Below, piece by piece: positions 1-8,835 of a stretch of DNA of 64,000 nucleotides. A model generated the notes under the pieces. That model worked only from the letters and a program-made list of their open reading frames with translations. It did no database searches and was not told the origin of the DNA. Origin of the DNA: Priestia aryabhattai. GTDB taxonomy: Bacteria; Bacillota; Bacilli; Bacillales; Bacillaceae_H. Every line of letters starts with the position of its first letter. Position 1 is the stretch's first letter. Where the stretch lies: assembly GCF_023715685.1 (NCBI RefSeq), contig NZ_JAMBOQ010000001.1:248001-312000 (forward strand), written 5' to 3'. The position numbers and the translations under genes were made by a program.

Positions 1-467
1 AAGAAAACGTAAAAGAAACAGTAGGTAAAGAAACAAAAGGTGGAAGCAAAGAGTTATTAGTCGGCACGTTAGTAGGTAGCGTAGTGGGTGTAACAACAGC
101 TTTACTAGTAGCGCCAAAGTCAGGAAAAGAGCTGCGAGCTTCTATTCAAGACGGAGCGAATCAAGCACTTGCTAAAACAGGTCAAGTGAAAGAAACAGTG
201 TATGCAAAAGGCCAAGACCTCAAACAGCGCACGGCTCGTCTTTCACAAAAAGTCTCCGAACAGTCTTCGCAAGTTGTCAACAAAGTGAAATCTCTGCGCA
301 CTACTAAAGAACAGCCGCTTGCAGAAACGGCTGCAGCCGAAGAGCTTGAAACGACAGAAATCGTTCAGGATCCTGTTCTTGAAGCTGAAGCAGTGCAAGA
401 AGAATTAAATACACTTACTCAAGAAGTAAATGAATTAGAACAATCTGTCGATGAAACAAGACATTAA
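1..467 (+). CDS. YtxH-domain general stress protein (5' end outside window)
   Basis: The frame is open from base 3 to the stop at 465-467, so the start lies before the window; a GTG at 84 is only an internal codon. The visible part opens with a glycine/valine-rich hydrophobic stretch (LVGTLVGSVVGVTTALLVAP) ending in the APKSGKELR signature typical of YtxH-domain proteins. It then runs into an Ala/Gln/Lys-rich amphipathic region and an acidic, Glu-rich tail that should form coiled coil. Proteins of this family (YtxH, YhaH in Bacillus) are small stress-associated proteins with one N-terminal membrane segment and no known enzymatic activity. A perfect palindromic terminator follows 5 bases after the stop. 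Family call is confident; the exact function is unknown. Confidence 0.8.
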   Translation, partial: ENVKETVGKETKGGSKELLVGTLVGSVVGVTTALLVAPKSGKELRASIQDGANQALAKTGQVKETVYAKGQDLKQRTARLSQKVSEQSSQVVNKVKSLRTTKEQPLAETAAAEELETTEIVQDPVLEAEAVQEELNTLTQEVNELEQSVDETRH

Positions 468-472
468 TAGCA

Positions 473-500
473 AGCTGTAGAGATATCTCTACAGCTTTTA
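473..500 (+). terminator. Intrinsic terminator after the YtxH-like gene
   Basis: Perfect 12-bp inverted repeat (AGCTGTAGAGAT and its complement, 473-496) followed by TTTTA, starting 5 bases after the stop codon. Confidence 0.8.
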
Positions 501-510
501 TGTATGTTCG

Positions 511-849
511 TCATCCTTCTTTCCATCCTTCAAAAAAATAGCCTCCGTACGGACACGGCTCTGATTCCGGCAGTTCTTCATAACGCTGTCCACTGTAATA
601 CTTCGCCAGCACAATCTTAGGTTTGAAAGCCGCTATCCCTCCATTGTCTTCTTGCTCCACTCCGCTTTCTCTCATTAAACGAAAAATATCCATTCCCGCA
701 AACTCTCCATACCCTTGATAGCACGATTCATAATAAACTTCACCAGGTGTCACCAAATAACACTCCCGCTGCCACGACGGCTGCTTACTGTACACACTCG
801 CAATACTTATTCCACTCACTGCACACTTCCAGCTGCAAATTCCAACCAT
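511..849 (-). CDS. Conserved hypothetical protein, GICSW...YGEF family
   Basis: A 112-residue protein. I place the start at the internal ATG at 847-849 because GGAGG lies six bases upstream, whereas the longer frame (to 882) has no ribosome binding site. The product begins MVGICSWKCAVSG and contains the motifs ECYLVTP, CYQGYGEFAG and a C-terminal PYGGYFFEGW. From memory this resembles small uncharacterised Bacillus proteins with a GICSWCxAVSG start and a YDGYGRI/YGEF core. Those are sometimes found near secreted toxins, but nothing toxin-like is adjacent here. Three cysteines cluster in the N-terminal half. No signal peptide or membrane segment is visible. Function not recognised. Confidence 0.65.
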   Translation of the reverse strand: MVGICSWKCAVSGISIASVYSKQPSWQRECYLVTPGEVYYESCYQGYGEFAGMDIFRLMRESGVEQEDNGGIAAFKPKIVLAKYYSGQRYEELPESEPCPYGGYFFEGWKEG

Positions 850-879
850 ATAAGGCCTCCAACGACTTGATAGTCTATT

Positions 880-1035
880 CATCTACAACTTTTGATGAAA
901 TCAAACATCCGTTGACATGTACAGAATTCTCCCTTCCACCTAAAAAACTACACTACCAGATACCCAGTCCCCTTGATTCCCCCTAGAAGGTTCACCTATG
1001 CGGATGTCGGCAACCCGCAAGGGAGGGCAACATCG
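880..1035 (-). repeat. Candidate dispersed intergenic element
   Basis: A gene-free stretch upstream of the 511-849 gene, GC-richer than its surroundings. It contains a hairpin-capable core at 1004-1036 (GATGT...ACATC outer arms, CCC-GCAA-GGG inner stem) and a short unsupported reading frame (MLPSLAGCRHPHR, minus strand). I have the impression that near-identical sequence recurs in intergenic regions of Bacillus/Priestia genomes, but I cannot check this here. Confidence 0.3.
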
Positions 1036-1036
1036 A

Positions 1037-1089
1037 TAAAAATATAAAAAAGGTCTGATAAATCGACCATTTCTGGTGATTATCAGACC
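1037..1089 (-). terminator. Intrinsic terminator of the 1083-1343 gene
   Basis: Ten-bp stem (GGTCTGATAA, 1052-1061, pairing with 1080-1089) that overlaps the stop codon, followed on the minus strand by TTTTTT and further T-rich sequence. Confidence 0.8.
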
Positions 1090-1343
1090 CCAAGTTTTTC
1101 TGCATTCGAGCGGCTTATTTGCTGTTCAAGCGATTTAGCCAGCAGTACAATTTCATGATCTACATATTTTGTTTTGATTTCTTCAATTTCCTTTAATGTT
1201 TTAGAAAAACTTTCTGCGTTATTTCCCTGTCTGTGCTGCACATCTTTAAAGAAATCAAGCAGTGCCTCGTTAGACTGCGTTGGACGGCTAAAATCAATCG
1301 TGTACATTTTGTACCCTAGTGTTAAATTTGTTGTAGTTGTCAT
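1083..1343 (-). CDS. Small hypothetical protein
   Basis: An 86-residue protein starting MTTTTNLTLGYK. The chosen ATG has GGGGGA seven bases upstream; an in-frame ATG five codons earlier has poorer spacing. The sequence is hydrophilic, with a charged helical middle (residues 38-70, rich in Glu/Lys) and no signal peptide, cysteines or membrane segment. It is transcribed alone, with its own terminator overlapping the stop codon. I do not recognise the family. Coding status rests on a good ribosome binding site, a terminator placed exactly at the stop and ordinary amino-acid composition. Confidence 0.6.
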   Translation of the reverse strand: MTTTTNLTLGYKMYTIDFSRPTQSNEALLDFFKDVQHRQGNNAESFSKTLKEIEEIKTKYVDHEIVLLAKSLEQQISRSNAEKLGV

Positions 1344-1453
1344 AATTATTTCCCCCATTCTTCCTATAGTGATATATCTTCTACTCTTTACCCTTTAATT
1401 CCTTCTTTTTAACCTAAATTAATTAATTTTTTTAAAAAAACTTCCCATTATAA

Positions 1454-1480
1454 GAAAAAACACCCTTATAACAAGGATGT
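1454..1480 (-). terminator. Intrinsic terminator of the 1480-2088 gene
   Basis: Stem ACATCCTT / AAGGGTGT around a GTTAT loop, then six T on the minus strand, immediately after the stop codon. Confidence 0.75.
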
Positions 1481-2088
1481 TAGAGTAGTCTTCCCTTGGG
1501 TTCAATTCCAGATGCAAAGTCATCTTTGAACTTAAAGCTAGCAGAATTGTTTTCCGTTAGAAAATGTATTTCCCATTTAAAGACGGGATATTCGGGCTTG
1601 TACATTTCGACTGGCTGATCGGGATTTTCTTCTAATCTTGCAATTGCTCGTTTGAACCCTTCGTATGCAATCCACCAATCGCTCCCGGTTTCATCGGTAA
1701 TAAAACAAACGGAACCGTCAATTAAATGAAGGTTTTGCTTGATGTCATCAGGATTTGTAAAATACGCATTTCCAAAGGTATGGAGACAGTGATCGCAATA
1801 ACCTACTTTGCCTCCGTCTTTATAAATCCAATGCGCGATTGGCTCACTGCAGTCTTTACACGTATTCGTCACTTCTTGAAGAAATGTTTTGCCGCTCCCC
1901 TGTTCTTTTTCATTTTCATAAACGGTCCATACTAAATAATTTTCCGTTTGTTTTGAAATAAAAAGGCGAAACGGCTCGTCTCGATGCCAAAAGTGAATAT
2001 TTTGTTCGTCTGATTCTTCAAAGTCAATGACAAAATTATCTCGTTCTAATATATGTCGAATAACATTGGTTAAAAAGGTAACATCCAT
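1480..2088 (-). CDS. Hypothetical protein with a CxxC-x(n)-CxxC putative zinc site
   Basis: A 202-residue soluble protein with a strong ribosome binding site (GGAGGT, seven bases before ATG). The N-terminal ~70 residues look like a mixed alpha/beta domain. Residues ~78-104 carry two cysteine pairs (CKDC and YCDHC) spaced like a small treble-clef or zinc-ribbon site. The C-terminal half is rich in Trp, Tyr and Phe (SDWWIAYEGF). No signal peptide or transmembrane segment. It stands as a single gene with its own terminator, so context gives no clue. Metal binding is inferred from the cysteine spacing only; I do not recognise a named family. Confidence 0.65.
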   Translation of the reverse strand: MDVTFLTNVIRHILERDNFVIDFEESDEQNIHFWHRDEPFRLFISKQTENYLVWTVYENEKEQGSGKTFLQEVTNTCKDCSEPIAHWIYKDGGKVGYCDHCLHTFGNAYFTNPDDIKQNLHLIDGSVCFITDETGSDWWIAYEGFKRAIARLEENPDQPVEMYKPEYPVFKWEIHFLTENNSASFKFKDDFASGIEPKGRLL

Positions 2089-2261
2089 ATAAGGACCTCC
2101 GTACTAATTGTGGCTTCTAGTAAAAATAGCTTTTATGAGTTAAAACATATCACGCGCGCTGAAATAACGTCAACGATTACCTCTTGCTCTCTCTGAAAAC
2201 TGGAAAAGAAATGGCCAAACGCGTTATAATGGTAGTCATGTTGAAACGGAAAGGAGATTTT

Positions 2262-2627
2262 ATGAAGTTTACCGTTCAATCAACTGCACTTTTTCTTCTC
2301 TTTTTTATTTGTTTAAGCGGTTGTTCTGATAACGCCGAGCAATCAAAAAAACCGGCTGGCTATTTAGTTCAAGGGCGAATCTTAGAAGTGAAACATGATG
2401 AAATTCTCATTGCGAACGTCATTCCGCGAGATACTGCGCTTGAGTATACAACAAACGAAGTGCTTGGCGCTAGCGATGTACAACCTATTTATGTAAAAGT
2501 TTCAGATGATCAAACATACAAAAAAGGACAGCTCGTTAAAGCATGGCTCAAAAAAGACAAAAGCGTTCAGTATTCCGTTCCGGCAAAAGGCGAGGCTGTT
2601 AAAGTCAGCATTTTAAAACAGCCGTAG
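2262..2627 (+). CDS. Small lipoprotein, DUF3221-like
   Basis: A 121-residue lipoprotein precursor. Start chosen at 2262 because AAAGGAG sits seven bases upstream; an in-frame ATG at 2184 would give a 26-residue charged extension ahead of the signal peptide. The signal sequence ends in the lipobox LSGC (cysteine about residue 22). The mature part has GYLVQGRILEVKHDEILIA near its start, a beta-rich pattern that resembles the DUF3221/YobA group of Bacillus lipoproteins. A consensus-like -10 box TATAAT lies at 2225-2230. Likely anchored on the outer face of the membrane; function unknown. Confidence 0.7.
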   Translation: MKFTVQSTALFLLFFICLSGCSDNAEQSKKPAGYLVQGRILEVKHDEILIANVIPRDTALEYTTNEVLGASDVQPIYVKVSDDQTYKKGQLVKAWLKKDKSVQYSVPAKGEAVKVSILKQP

Positions 2628-2655
2628 AAAAGCTCCTGTTACGGGAGCTTTCTTC
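2628..2655. terminator. Bidirectional terminator between the lipoprotein and patatin genes
   Basis: Stem AAAGCTCC / GGGAGCTTT with a six-base loop, lying between two convergent stop codons; A-tract and T-rich flanks on both sides. Confidence 0.7.
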
Positions 2656-3571
2656 GTGTCAGTGGACGTCCGGTTCGTTTCATTTTATGCTGTTCAAAAT
2701 CCCATTTTTCTAAAAATTGCTTTGCCGAGGTATAACCAGATTCATATAAAAATTCAATTTCTTCTTCCTTTAATGCAAAATCCGTTGCCGTAATCACACC
2801 CGTTGGAATTTGTACGGTTCGTTCTTTTGTCTCCGCGTTCAAATACCGCAAATCGTGCGCTTGCAGCATTGTCGTAAACATACTTTTAAATAAATGGACG
2901 GGCGTCGGAATAATAGCGGCTGTATCAATTTCTTCTTTTACAAATCGAAAACCAAACGTCGGGAAACGCGGATGCTCCGTATCAAACAGCCAAATGGGAA
3001 AATTGCTTAAAAGCGCTCCGTCCACAATGTATGACCTCTTGAACCCTTTGGATTTCCAGATGACGGGACGAAAGAAAAAAGGAATGGACGCACTCATCAT
3101 CACAGCTTGTGAAATCTTCATATCACTTGGCTGCATTCCGTAGCGAGGCAAGTCGTCAGGCAACACAAGCATCTGTCCGTTCGAAATATCTGATGCAATA
3201 ATTTTCAGCTTATCCCTCGGCAAATCCGCAAACGTTTCGATTTCTTTTTCACGCAACAGACCGTACACCCATTTTTCTAAATAATCATTTTTATAAAAAC
3301 CTAAGTGAACCATCAATTCAATCAAGTTCCCAATCAAAGGAATTCGGTTAATGATCGTTTTTCCGCGAAACTTGGCATAATCCATGTTTTGAAGCTCTTT
3401 GCGAATTTCACCACTTTTATAGCCGCTCGCTAAAAGAGCAGCAATCAACGCTCCGGCTGACGTACCTGCTAGACGCTGCCATTCCACATTGCTTTCTTCC
3501 ATCGCTTCAATCGCACCCGTGAATGCAATCCCTCGAACGCCTCCCCCTTCAAACACAGCATCTGCTTTCAC
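2639..3571 (-). CDS. Patatin-like phospholipase (RssA/YlbK family)
   Basis: A 310-residue patatin-like hydrolase expected to cleave acyl esters of phospholipids. It shows the glycine-rich oxyanion motif GGGVRG (residues 9-14), the nucleophile elbow GTSAG with Ser38, and the DGA box of the Ser-Asp dyad (VDGALLSNFP, about residue 186). Length is typical for the bacterial NTE/RssA-type group. The start is a GTG with GGGAGG eight bases upstream. No signal peptide, so it is cytoplasmic or membrane-peripheral. It is a single-gene unit converging on the upstream lipoprotein. The enzyme class is certain from motifs; substrate and physiological role are not known. Confidence 0.85.
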   Translation of the reverse strand: MKADAVFEGGGVRGIAFTGAIEAMEESNVEWQRLAGTSAGALIAALLASGYKSGEIRKELQNMDYAKFRGKTIINRIPLIGNLIELMVHLGFYKNDYLEKWVYGLLREKEIETFADLPRDKLKIIASDISNGQMLVLPDDLPRYGMQPSDMKISQAVMMSASIPFFFRPVIWKSKGFKRSYIVDGALLSNFPIWLFDTEHPRFPTFGFRFVKEEIDTAAIIPTPVHLFKSMFTTMLQAHDLRYLNAETKERTVQIPTGVITATDFALKEEEIEFLYESGYTSAKQFLEKWDFEQHKMKRTGRPLTRRKLP

Positions 3572-3660
3572 ATCTTTTCCCTCCCATACGACTCTCTACT
3601 TTTTATATACCCTTTTTTATATTCAGTTTTTTATTGTTCCATACCTTTTATTTTCCCAGC

Positions 3661-3696
3661 AAAAAAAGACTGTTTCTTTCATCGAAACAGTCTTTT
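3661..3696 (-). terminator. Terminator of the YxdM-like operon
   Basis: Thirteen-bp stem (AAAAGACTGTTTC and complement) followed by seven T on the minus strand, just after the permease stop. Confidence 0.85.
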
Positions 3697-3698
3697 CT

Positions 3699-5609
3699 TT
3701 ACAGCCGCTTTATTACCATTCGGTAGTAATTCATTGTTAACCAGTAGAAAATAAAATAAATAACCCCGTATACTGCATCCGCTATTAAAACAGGGATTAT
3801 CAGGCTTTCACCGGTTAGATTAGTAATGACGTTCAGCGCAAATAGACTGTGCACTATGCCAATTAATAAAGGCAAACCAAACGTAAACAGCTGCTGCTTT
3901 CGAACGGCGCTCATCATTTGAGACACTGAAAAACCAAGCTTACGCAGAACTTCAAACCTTTTCTGCTCTTGTTCGGCTTCTGAGATTTGCTTAAAATAAA
4001 TAATACTGCCCGTTGCCATCAAAAAGACGAGCCCTAAAAATCCTCCAATAAAAATAAACAATCCTTTACTCATTAAGCCTGCCTGAAAAACATCATAGTA
4101 TGAAGCACGGCTTTCTCCAGCTTCTTTTGCGATCTGATGATAGTTCTTAGTAAGTTCATTGTGTTTGTTTCCATCATCTGTATTAAATACATACACGGCT
4201 TGCTTTTGTCCGGCGTTTGAAAGCTTTATAAACGTGTCGTGGTTGACCACAAACTGATAGCCTGCACTCTCAGAGTCAAGAATAAGCGAAGGTTCTGATT
4301 GAACGACTTTTAAAGCAAGCTGTTCTGATTTATTCAGCTGCACAGCTGCCGTTTTACCTGTACTAGGCTTAAACACTTTTCCTTTTGCCATCGAATCAAA
4401 AACAACGGTTTCGTTTGCGCTTAACGCAGGAATCGAAACGCCATTTTTCCGAGCTTCTTCTTCATCTAAAAAGCTAATTCGCTCACCATCTCCATAATAA
4501 CCAGATGTAATAAATCGAAAGTCAGATAAATCAGCAGAGTGCTTCACGACATGATAGACATGCTGATTTGATTGGATATTTAGCTCACGCAGCACATCCA
4601 TAAAGTCTTGCGCTGCGCTTTGGCTGTGCAGCGTATAGTCATACGGCTGCATACTTCTGGCGTCAGCTCTTGTATTATAGTATGAGGAATACGTAACACC
4701 AACTGCTACAAGTGTAGTAGCGGACAAGATCGTAATTAATGTTAACACCCGTGCATTTGCTTTAATTCGATACATTATAGTAGAAACGCTTAACATATTG
4801 GCAAATGAATAATATCCGTTTGCATGCTCTCGGTAAATTCCCATCAGCCACTCAATTGTAGCTTTAAAAAGTAAAAATGTACCGAAAATGACCGAAAACA
4901 GTACAACTGCTACAATTAGAAAAAACTTAGGCGTCACAATGTTTCCTGATGAAAGATAGTAACCATAGCCAACGAGTAAAATACCAAGCCCTCCAATTAC
5001 AATTGAGCGCTTTGAATTCATTTTATTTACGCGTTCACTTTTACTTTCTGCTTGAAACAAATCTAATAGCGTATAGCGGTACATAATAAAATAGCCTTGC
5101 AACGAAATAAAAATGGTAACAATCAAAAACACTACGGCAGTTTTTAAAACCGCTTGAAGAGAAAATGTGAGCGTAATAGAAAGCGACAGCCCCATAAGCT
5201 TTAGTAAAAACAGCACAAACAGCCTTGAAAAAACGGTACCTAGTAAAATACCTATCAGCAAAGAAAGAATCCCAAGCAGCATATTCTCATAGAAAATCAT
5301 TTTCCCAATCGTACGTTTTTCAATGCCGACTAAATGATACAGCCCAAGCTCTCTCTTACGCTGCCTGATAAAAAATGAGTTCGTATACCAAATAAATACG
5401 ACAATAAAGGTAAGTAGAACGTAATTGGAAGCGTTAAAAACTCCCTGCAGCCTCATCTCTTTTCCAATGACCTTTGAAATTGATTGGTCGTACTGAAGCG
5501 TAGCAAATACATAGTACACAATAATACTAAAAATCATTGAAAAGAAATAAAGGCTGTACCGGCTAATATTTTTGCGCATATTCTTTTTAACAAGATCAAA
5601 TACGGTCAT
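3699..5609 (-). CDS. yxdM: BceB/YxdM-type ABC transporter permease
   Basis: A ~636-residue FtsX-family permease of the peptide-antibiotic sensing/detoxification type. The N-terminus [20 protein letters not shown] is characteristic. Several hydrophobic segments occur up to about residue 310, followed by a large extracytoplasmic domain (~310-510) and three C-terminal membrane segments, as in BceB, YtsD and YxdM. I start at the ATG at 5607-5609, with AGGCGGTG upstream; a GTG three codons earlier is also possible. The start overlaps the end of the ATPase gene, implying translational coupling. Together with the ATPase and the linked two-component system it should remove an antimicrobial peptide from its target and relay its presence to the kinase. 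Subfamily assignment to Yxd rests on the adjacent YxeA gene. Confidence 0.85.
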   Translation of the reverse strand: MTVFDLVKKNMRKNISRYSLYFFSMIFSIIVYYVFATLQYDQSISKVIGKEMRLQGVFNASNYVLLTFIVVFIWYTNSFFIRQRKRELGLYHLVGIEKRTIGKMIFYENMLLGILSLLIGILLGTVFSRLFVLFLLKLMGLSLSITLTFSLQAVLKTAVVFLIVTIFISLQGYFIMYRYTLLDLFQAESKSERVNKMNSKRSIVIGGLGILLVGYGYYLSSGNIVTPKFFLIVAVVLFSVIFGTFLLFKATIEWLMGIYREHANGYYSFANMLSVSTIMYRIKANARVLTLITILSATTLVAVGVTYSSYYNTRADARSMQPYDYTLHSQSAAQDFMDVLRELNIQSNQHVYHVVKHSADLSDFRFITSGYYGDGERISFLDEEEARKNGVSIPALSANETVVFDSMAKGKVFKPSTGKTAAVQLNKSEQLALKVVQSEPSLILDSESAGYQFVVNHDTFIKLSNAGQKQAVYVFNTDDGNKHNELTKNYHQIAKEAGESRASYYDVFQAGLMSKGLFIFIGGFLGLVFLMATGSIIYFKQISEAEQEQKRFEVLRKLGFSVSQMMSAVRKQQLFTFGLPLLIGIVHSLFALNVITNLTGESLIIPVLIADAVYGVIYFIFYWLTMNYYRMVIKRL

Positions 5610-6363
5610 AGCCGTCACCGCCTAATGCGCCTTGAATGTTCATAATTCGTTTAAAAAATGCTTGTCTCGTTTGTTCGCCTTTAAACAGCTCTGTGTAAAT
5701 TTGTCCGTCTTTAATAAACAGCACGCGGCTGCAGTAGCTTGAAGCCAGCGGATCATGCGTCACCATAATAATGGTGGCACGGTCTTCCTGATTTAATTGC
5801 GACAGCTTTTCAAGCAGGCTTGAAGCAGCTTTGGAATCAAGAGCTCCGGTGGGCTCATCTGCGAAAATAACGGCTGGGTTCGTAATCATCGCTCTCGCTG
5901 CTGCAACGCGCTGTTTTTGTCCGCCAGAAATCTCATACGGATACTTATCCGCCAGTTCATAGATGCCTAGTCGCGTTGCTGTGTCTTTAAGCTTCGTTTC
6001 CATCTCTTGCTTGGACATTTTTGTAACCGTAAGCGGCAGAAGAATATTTTCCTTTACCGTTAACGTATCCAGTAAATTATAATCTTGAAAAATAAACCCT
6101 AAATGATTGCGTCTGAAAGCAGACAGCTTCTTATCTTTCATGAGCGCTACGTTTTCTCCTTGAATCCATACCTCGCCATCTGTAGGACGGTCAATCGTTG
6201 AAAGAATATTCATCAGCGTCGTTTTTCCCGCTCCAGATGGTCCCATAATACCGACAAACTCTCCTTCTTCGATTGTAAAATCAATTCCTTTTAGCGCTTC
6301 GTATACGTTTCCTCTTGATCCAAACGTTTTGGTTACATTTTTCCCTTCAAGAACAATACTCAT
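5596..6363 (-). CDS. yxdL: BceA/YxdL-type ABC transporter ATP-binding protein
   Basis: A 255-residue ABC ATPase with Walker A GPSGAGKT, signature SGGQKQR, Walker [14 protein letters not shown] and the switch histidine (MVTHD). This is the MacB/LolD-like type that energises FtsX-family permeases. Start at 6361-6363, where ATGA overlaps the stop of the yxeA-like gene and AGGAGG lies seven bases upstream; a longer frame to 6396 would start inside that gene without a binding site. The 3' end overlaps the permease start. It is cytoplasmic and acts with the permease in peptide-antibiotic resistance. Confidence 0.9.
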   Translation of the reverse strand: MSIVLEGKNVTKTFGSRGNVYEALKGIDFTIEEGEFVGIMGPSGAGKTTLMNILSTIDRPTDGEVWIQGENVALMKDKKLSAFRRNHLGFIFQDYNLLDTLTVKENILLPLTVTKMSKQEMETKLKDTATRLGIYELADKYPYEISGGQKQRVAAARAMITNPAVIFADEPTGALDSKAASSLLEKLSQLNQEDRATIIMVTHDPLASSYCSRVLFIKDGQIYTELFKGEQTRQAFFKRIMNIQGALGGDGYDRI

Positions 6364-6716
6364 TTTCCTTCCTCCTTTCGTTCTTTTGTAGGCCACACGC
6401 TTTTCACCCGCTGTGGCAGCTCGTTTTTTGTTAAAATGTTATATTTCCGAACTTCATTACCTCGAACCAAAAGGTCAATAACCGTTCCTTCTTTTAACTG
6501 TTTAATCGTTGTAAACGTTTGAAATGTTGTTTTTCCTTTTTCATTTATCACTGAAATTGTATATTGAACTCGTCCATACTCGTCCACTTTTTTTGCTTCT
6601 TTTGGGATGATCCCGTATTGATGCTCCGTTGCGGCTTTTTGATAAATCTTTACTCCTCCTATACCTGCTCCCACAACAAAAAGCAGAGCTAAGAGGCTAA
6701 TCCACTTTCGCTTCAT
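6360..6716 (-). CDS. yxeA: YxeA-family protein (DUF1093)
   Basis: A 118-residue protein with one N-terminal hydrophobic segment (residues 5-22, [18 protein letters not shown]) and a small beta-rich exported domain, length and pattern matching YxeA. In B. subtilis yxeA is the last gene of the yxdJKLM-yxeA operon. Here it lies between the kinase and the ATPase genes, so the operon order is rearranged. Good ribosome binding site (AGGAGGGAACGTAA ATG). Its biochemical role is not established; co-localisation suggests a membrane-associated accessory to the peptide-sensing transporter. Confidence 0.75.
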   Translation of the reverse strand: MKRKWISLLALLFVVGAGIGGVKIYQKAATEHQYGIIPKEAKKVDEYGRVQYTISVINEKGKTTFQTFTTIKQLKEGTVIDLLVRGNEVRKYNILTKNELPQRVKSVWPTKERKEEGK

Positions 6717-6803
6717 TTACGTTCCCTCCTTGTGTATAGCTCTATCTTACTTTGAAACAAGGAAAGATTCGTTTGAAGCAGATGACAATCTCAGCGTGCA
6801 ATC

Positions 6804-7838
6804 TTACATTTTTGAAAGGTTATCGAAAGAATTCCGTTTGTAGAAGGTCAGAATCACCGTGGTTCCTTCATGTAAAAGTGAATTCACCTCTATTCCATGG
6901 CCAAGAGCATCTGTAATTTTTTTTGAAAAATACAGCCCTAGCCCCGTAGCTCCTTTCGTTTTTCTTCCAACATTTCCTGTGAATCCTTTTTCGAATACGC
7001 GCGGGAGGTCTTGTGTTGGAATACCTTCCCCTTGATCAGCGATAAATAACTTCACATACTTTGGCGTTTCTTCACTAAAAAAAGAAAGCTTTCCTTCTAG
7101 AGGGCTATATTTAATGGCGTTAGACAGCACTTGCTTCACAACAAACTGCATCCACTTTGGATCAGTGTGAACTAAAATGTCTAGGTTTTCCACATCAATA
7201 TGCAGTTTCTTTTCGATACACCATTTCGAGAAATACGCAACATTTGGAAAAACAAGTTCACTTAGCGACACTGCCTGCACCTGGTAATCTTTTTCCAATT
7301 TCTGCAGGCGTGCGGCATATAAATTCTGATCCACTAACGCGTCAATTTTCATCCATTCATCTTCAATATCCTTTAGCCAAGGCCATTTATAAAGCTCTGT
7401 ACGATGAGCATTAATAAGTAGCTTCATAGCAGTAAGCGGCGACTTGGCCTCATGAACCCAAGTCGTTACATATTCCTGCTGCTCTCGCTGCTTTACGTGA
7501 AGAGCATGAGTTTGCTTGCGATACACACGATCTATATGCTGCAGCAAGCTCAGCATTTCTTCATCTGCTTTCGTTCGAACGTATGTATGCATTTCTTGTA
7601 AATCGTACGCATCATGCTGCAGCATTAAGCTTAATTTTTTTAGGAATCTTCTTTCTTTTACTCCTCTCCACAAAAGAAACAGAATCAGCAGACACAGCGT
7701 TAAAAGATTCAAATACCAAAAAGACGTGGACGATACCTTAATATCATACTCCAACAGCAGTAGAGCATCGATTACACCGAGCCATATAAGAACAAATAAA
7801 ATCCAGCTTAGCCTTTCTCTTAAAAAACTTTTCCACAT
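6804..7838 (-). CDS. yxdK: BceS/YxdK-type sensor histidine kinase
   Basis: A 344-residue intramembrane-sensing kinase. Two closely spaced N-terminal membrane segments (about residues 13-30 and 41-58) leave almost no extracellular loop, as in BceS-like kinases that take their signal from the transporter. The H-box is WVHEAKSPLTA (His about residue 131), followed by N-box NAIKYSP, G1 DQGEGIP, F-box GFTG and G2 GLGLYFSKK. Start ATG is two bases after the response regulator stop, so the two are co-translated. Expected to autophosphorylate in response to peptide antibiotic flux through the YxdLM-like transporter. Confidence 0.87.
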   Translation of the reverse strand: MWKSFLRERLSWILFVLIWLGVIDALLLLEYDIKVSSTSFWYLNLLTLCLLILFLLWRGVKERRFLKKLSLMLQHDAYDLQEMHTYVRTKADEEMLSLLQHIDRVYRKQTHALHVKQREQQEYVTTWVHEAKSPLTAMKLLINAHRTELYKWPWLKDIEDEWMKIDALVDQNLYAARLQKLEKDYQVQAVSLSELVFPNVAYFSKWCIEKKLHIDVENLDILVHTDPKWMQFVVKQVLSNAIKYSPLEGKLSFFSEETPKYVKLFIADQGEGIPTQDLPRVFEKGFTGNVGRKTKGATGLGLYFSKKITDALGHGIEVNSLLHEGTTVILTFYKRNSFDNLSKM

Positions 7839-7839
7839 C

Positions 7840-8511
7840 TTAATTCACCAAATACCCTTGACCTTTTTTGGTCACAATTTTATCATTCAGCCCGATGTCT
7901 TCCAGCTTGGTACGAATACGTGTGATGTTGACAGAAAGCGTATTGTCACTTACAAATTTCTCATCTTCCCATAACCTTCGCATAAGCTCTTCTCGCGATA
8001 CAATCTTGCCTCGCTCTTCCAAAAGAAGCCGTAAAATAAAAAATTCGTTTTTAGTTAAATGAATTTCTTGGTCGTTATAATGCAAACTTCCTTTTTTCAA
8101 GTCTAGCACCGCGCCGTTCCACTCGATAACGTCTGAAATCGTGTCTCCATACGAATACGTTCTGCGCAGAAGTGCCTGCACTTTAGCAACAAGAACATCT
8201 AAGTTAAAAGGCTTTTGAATGTAGTCATCTGCCCCAACATTCATTGCCATAACAATATCCATTGGATGTTCACGAGAGGAAAGAAATACGATAGGAGCTT
8301 TTGAAACTGTACGTATTTGCTGACACCAGTAAAATCCGTCATATACAGGCAAATTCACGTCTAAAATGACCAGCTCTGGGCTTTCTGTAATAAATACTTC
8401 CATTACCTTTTGAAAATCTTCTACTCCAACCACTTCAAATGACCACTGTTCAAATTTCTCTTTCACTAATTCATATATTTTACCATCGTCTTCTACAACT
8501 AAAATTTTCAT
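7840..8511 (-). CDS. yxdJ: BceR/YxdJ-type OmpR-family response regulator
   Basis: A 223-residue regulator with a receiver domain (acidic pair at residues 8-9, phospho-acceptor Asp in VILDVNLP around residue 52, Lys in IQKPF) and a winged-helix DNA-binding domain ending RIRTKLEDIG...TKKGQGYLV. First gene of the five-gene peptide-resistance operon; GAGGTG precedes the ATG. In the B. subtilis Yxd and Bce systems such regulators activate the promoter of the linked transporter genes. Here the transporter genes follow directly, so a promoter ahead of this gene would serve the whole cluster. Confidence 0.87.
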   Translation of the reverse strand: MKILVVEDDGKIYELVKEKFEQWSFEVVGVEDFQKVMEVFITESPELVILDVNLPVYDGFYWCQQIRTVSKAPIVFLSSREHPMDIVMAMNVGADDYIQKPFNLDVLVAKVQALLRRTYSYGDTISDVIEWNGAVLDLKKGSLHYNDQEIHLTKNEFFILRLLLEERGKIVSREELMRRLWEDEKFVSDNTLSVNITRIRTKLEDIGLNDKIVTKKGQGYLVN

Positions 8512-8835
8512 ACATTCACCTCTGTATTGTTCTATATATTATGTATACCCGACTGTTGAGTATTCTTTTAAAAACTCATCTCCCCCATCAGCATGACAGC
8601 GATTTCTGAATGATAAAACATTTATTGGTGTAAAACGAAGAGTGAACGAGTATTATCGTAGTGTAAACTTGTATATGATACAAGTACCTCTGTTCAAATA
8701 CTACAAAATAATGACAATATCGTTAATAAGTAATCTTTAAACTCCATTAAATGCTCATTTTTTGTTACTATAGTATATAAGATGAAAACTTAAACTAATT
8801 TGACATGTGGATATGTAAAAAGGAGCTAGTTATCA
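8512..8835. other. Divergent intergenic region between the yxd-like operon and yisP
   Basis: About 320 AT-rich bases with no reading frame of note. On the minus strand TATACATAAT (near 8540) is a plausible -10 box for the response regulator operon. On the plus strand a TATA-rich stretch around 8770-8785 is the only promoter-like sequence before yisP. I could not identify a convincing -35 for either, nor an obvious operator repeat. Confidence 0.4.

Noticed and set aside
747..986. Open frame of 79 codons on the plus strand.
   Set aside because: No ribosome binding site, low-complexity Ser/Thr/Pro composition, and it overlaps a better-supported minus-strand gene and the repeat element.
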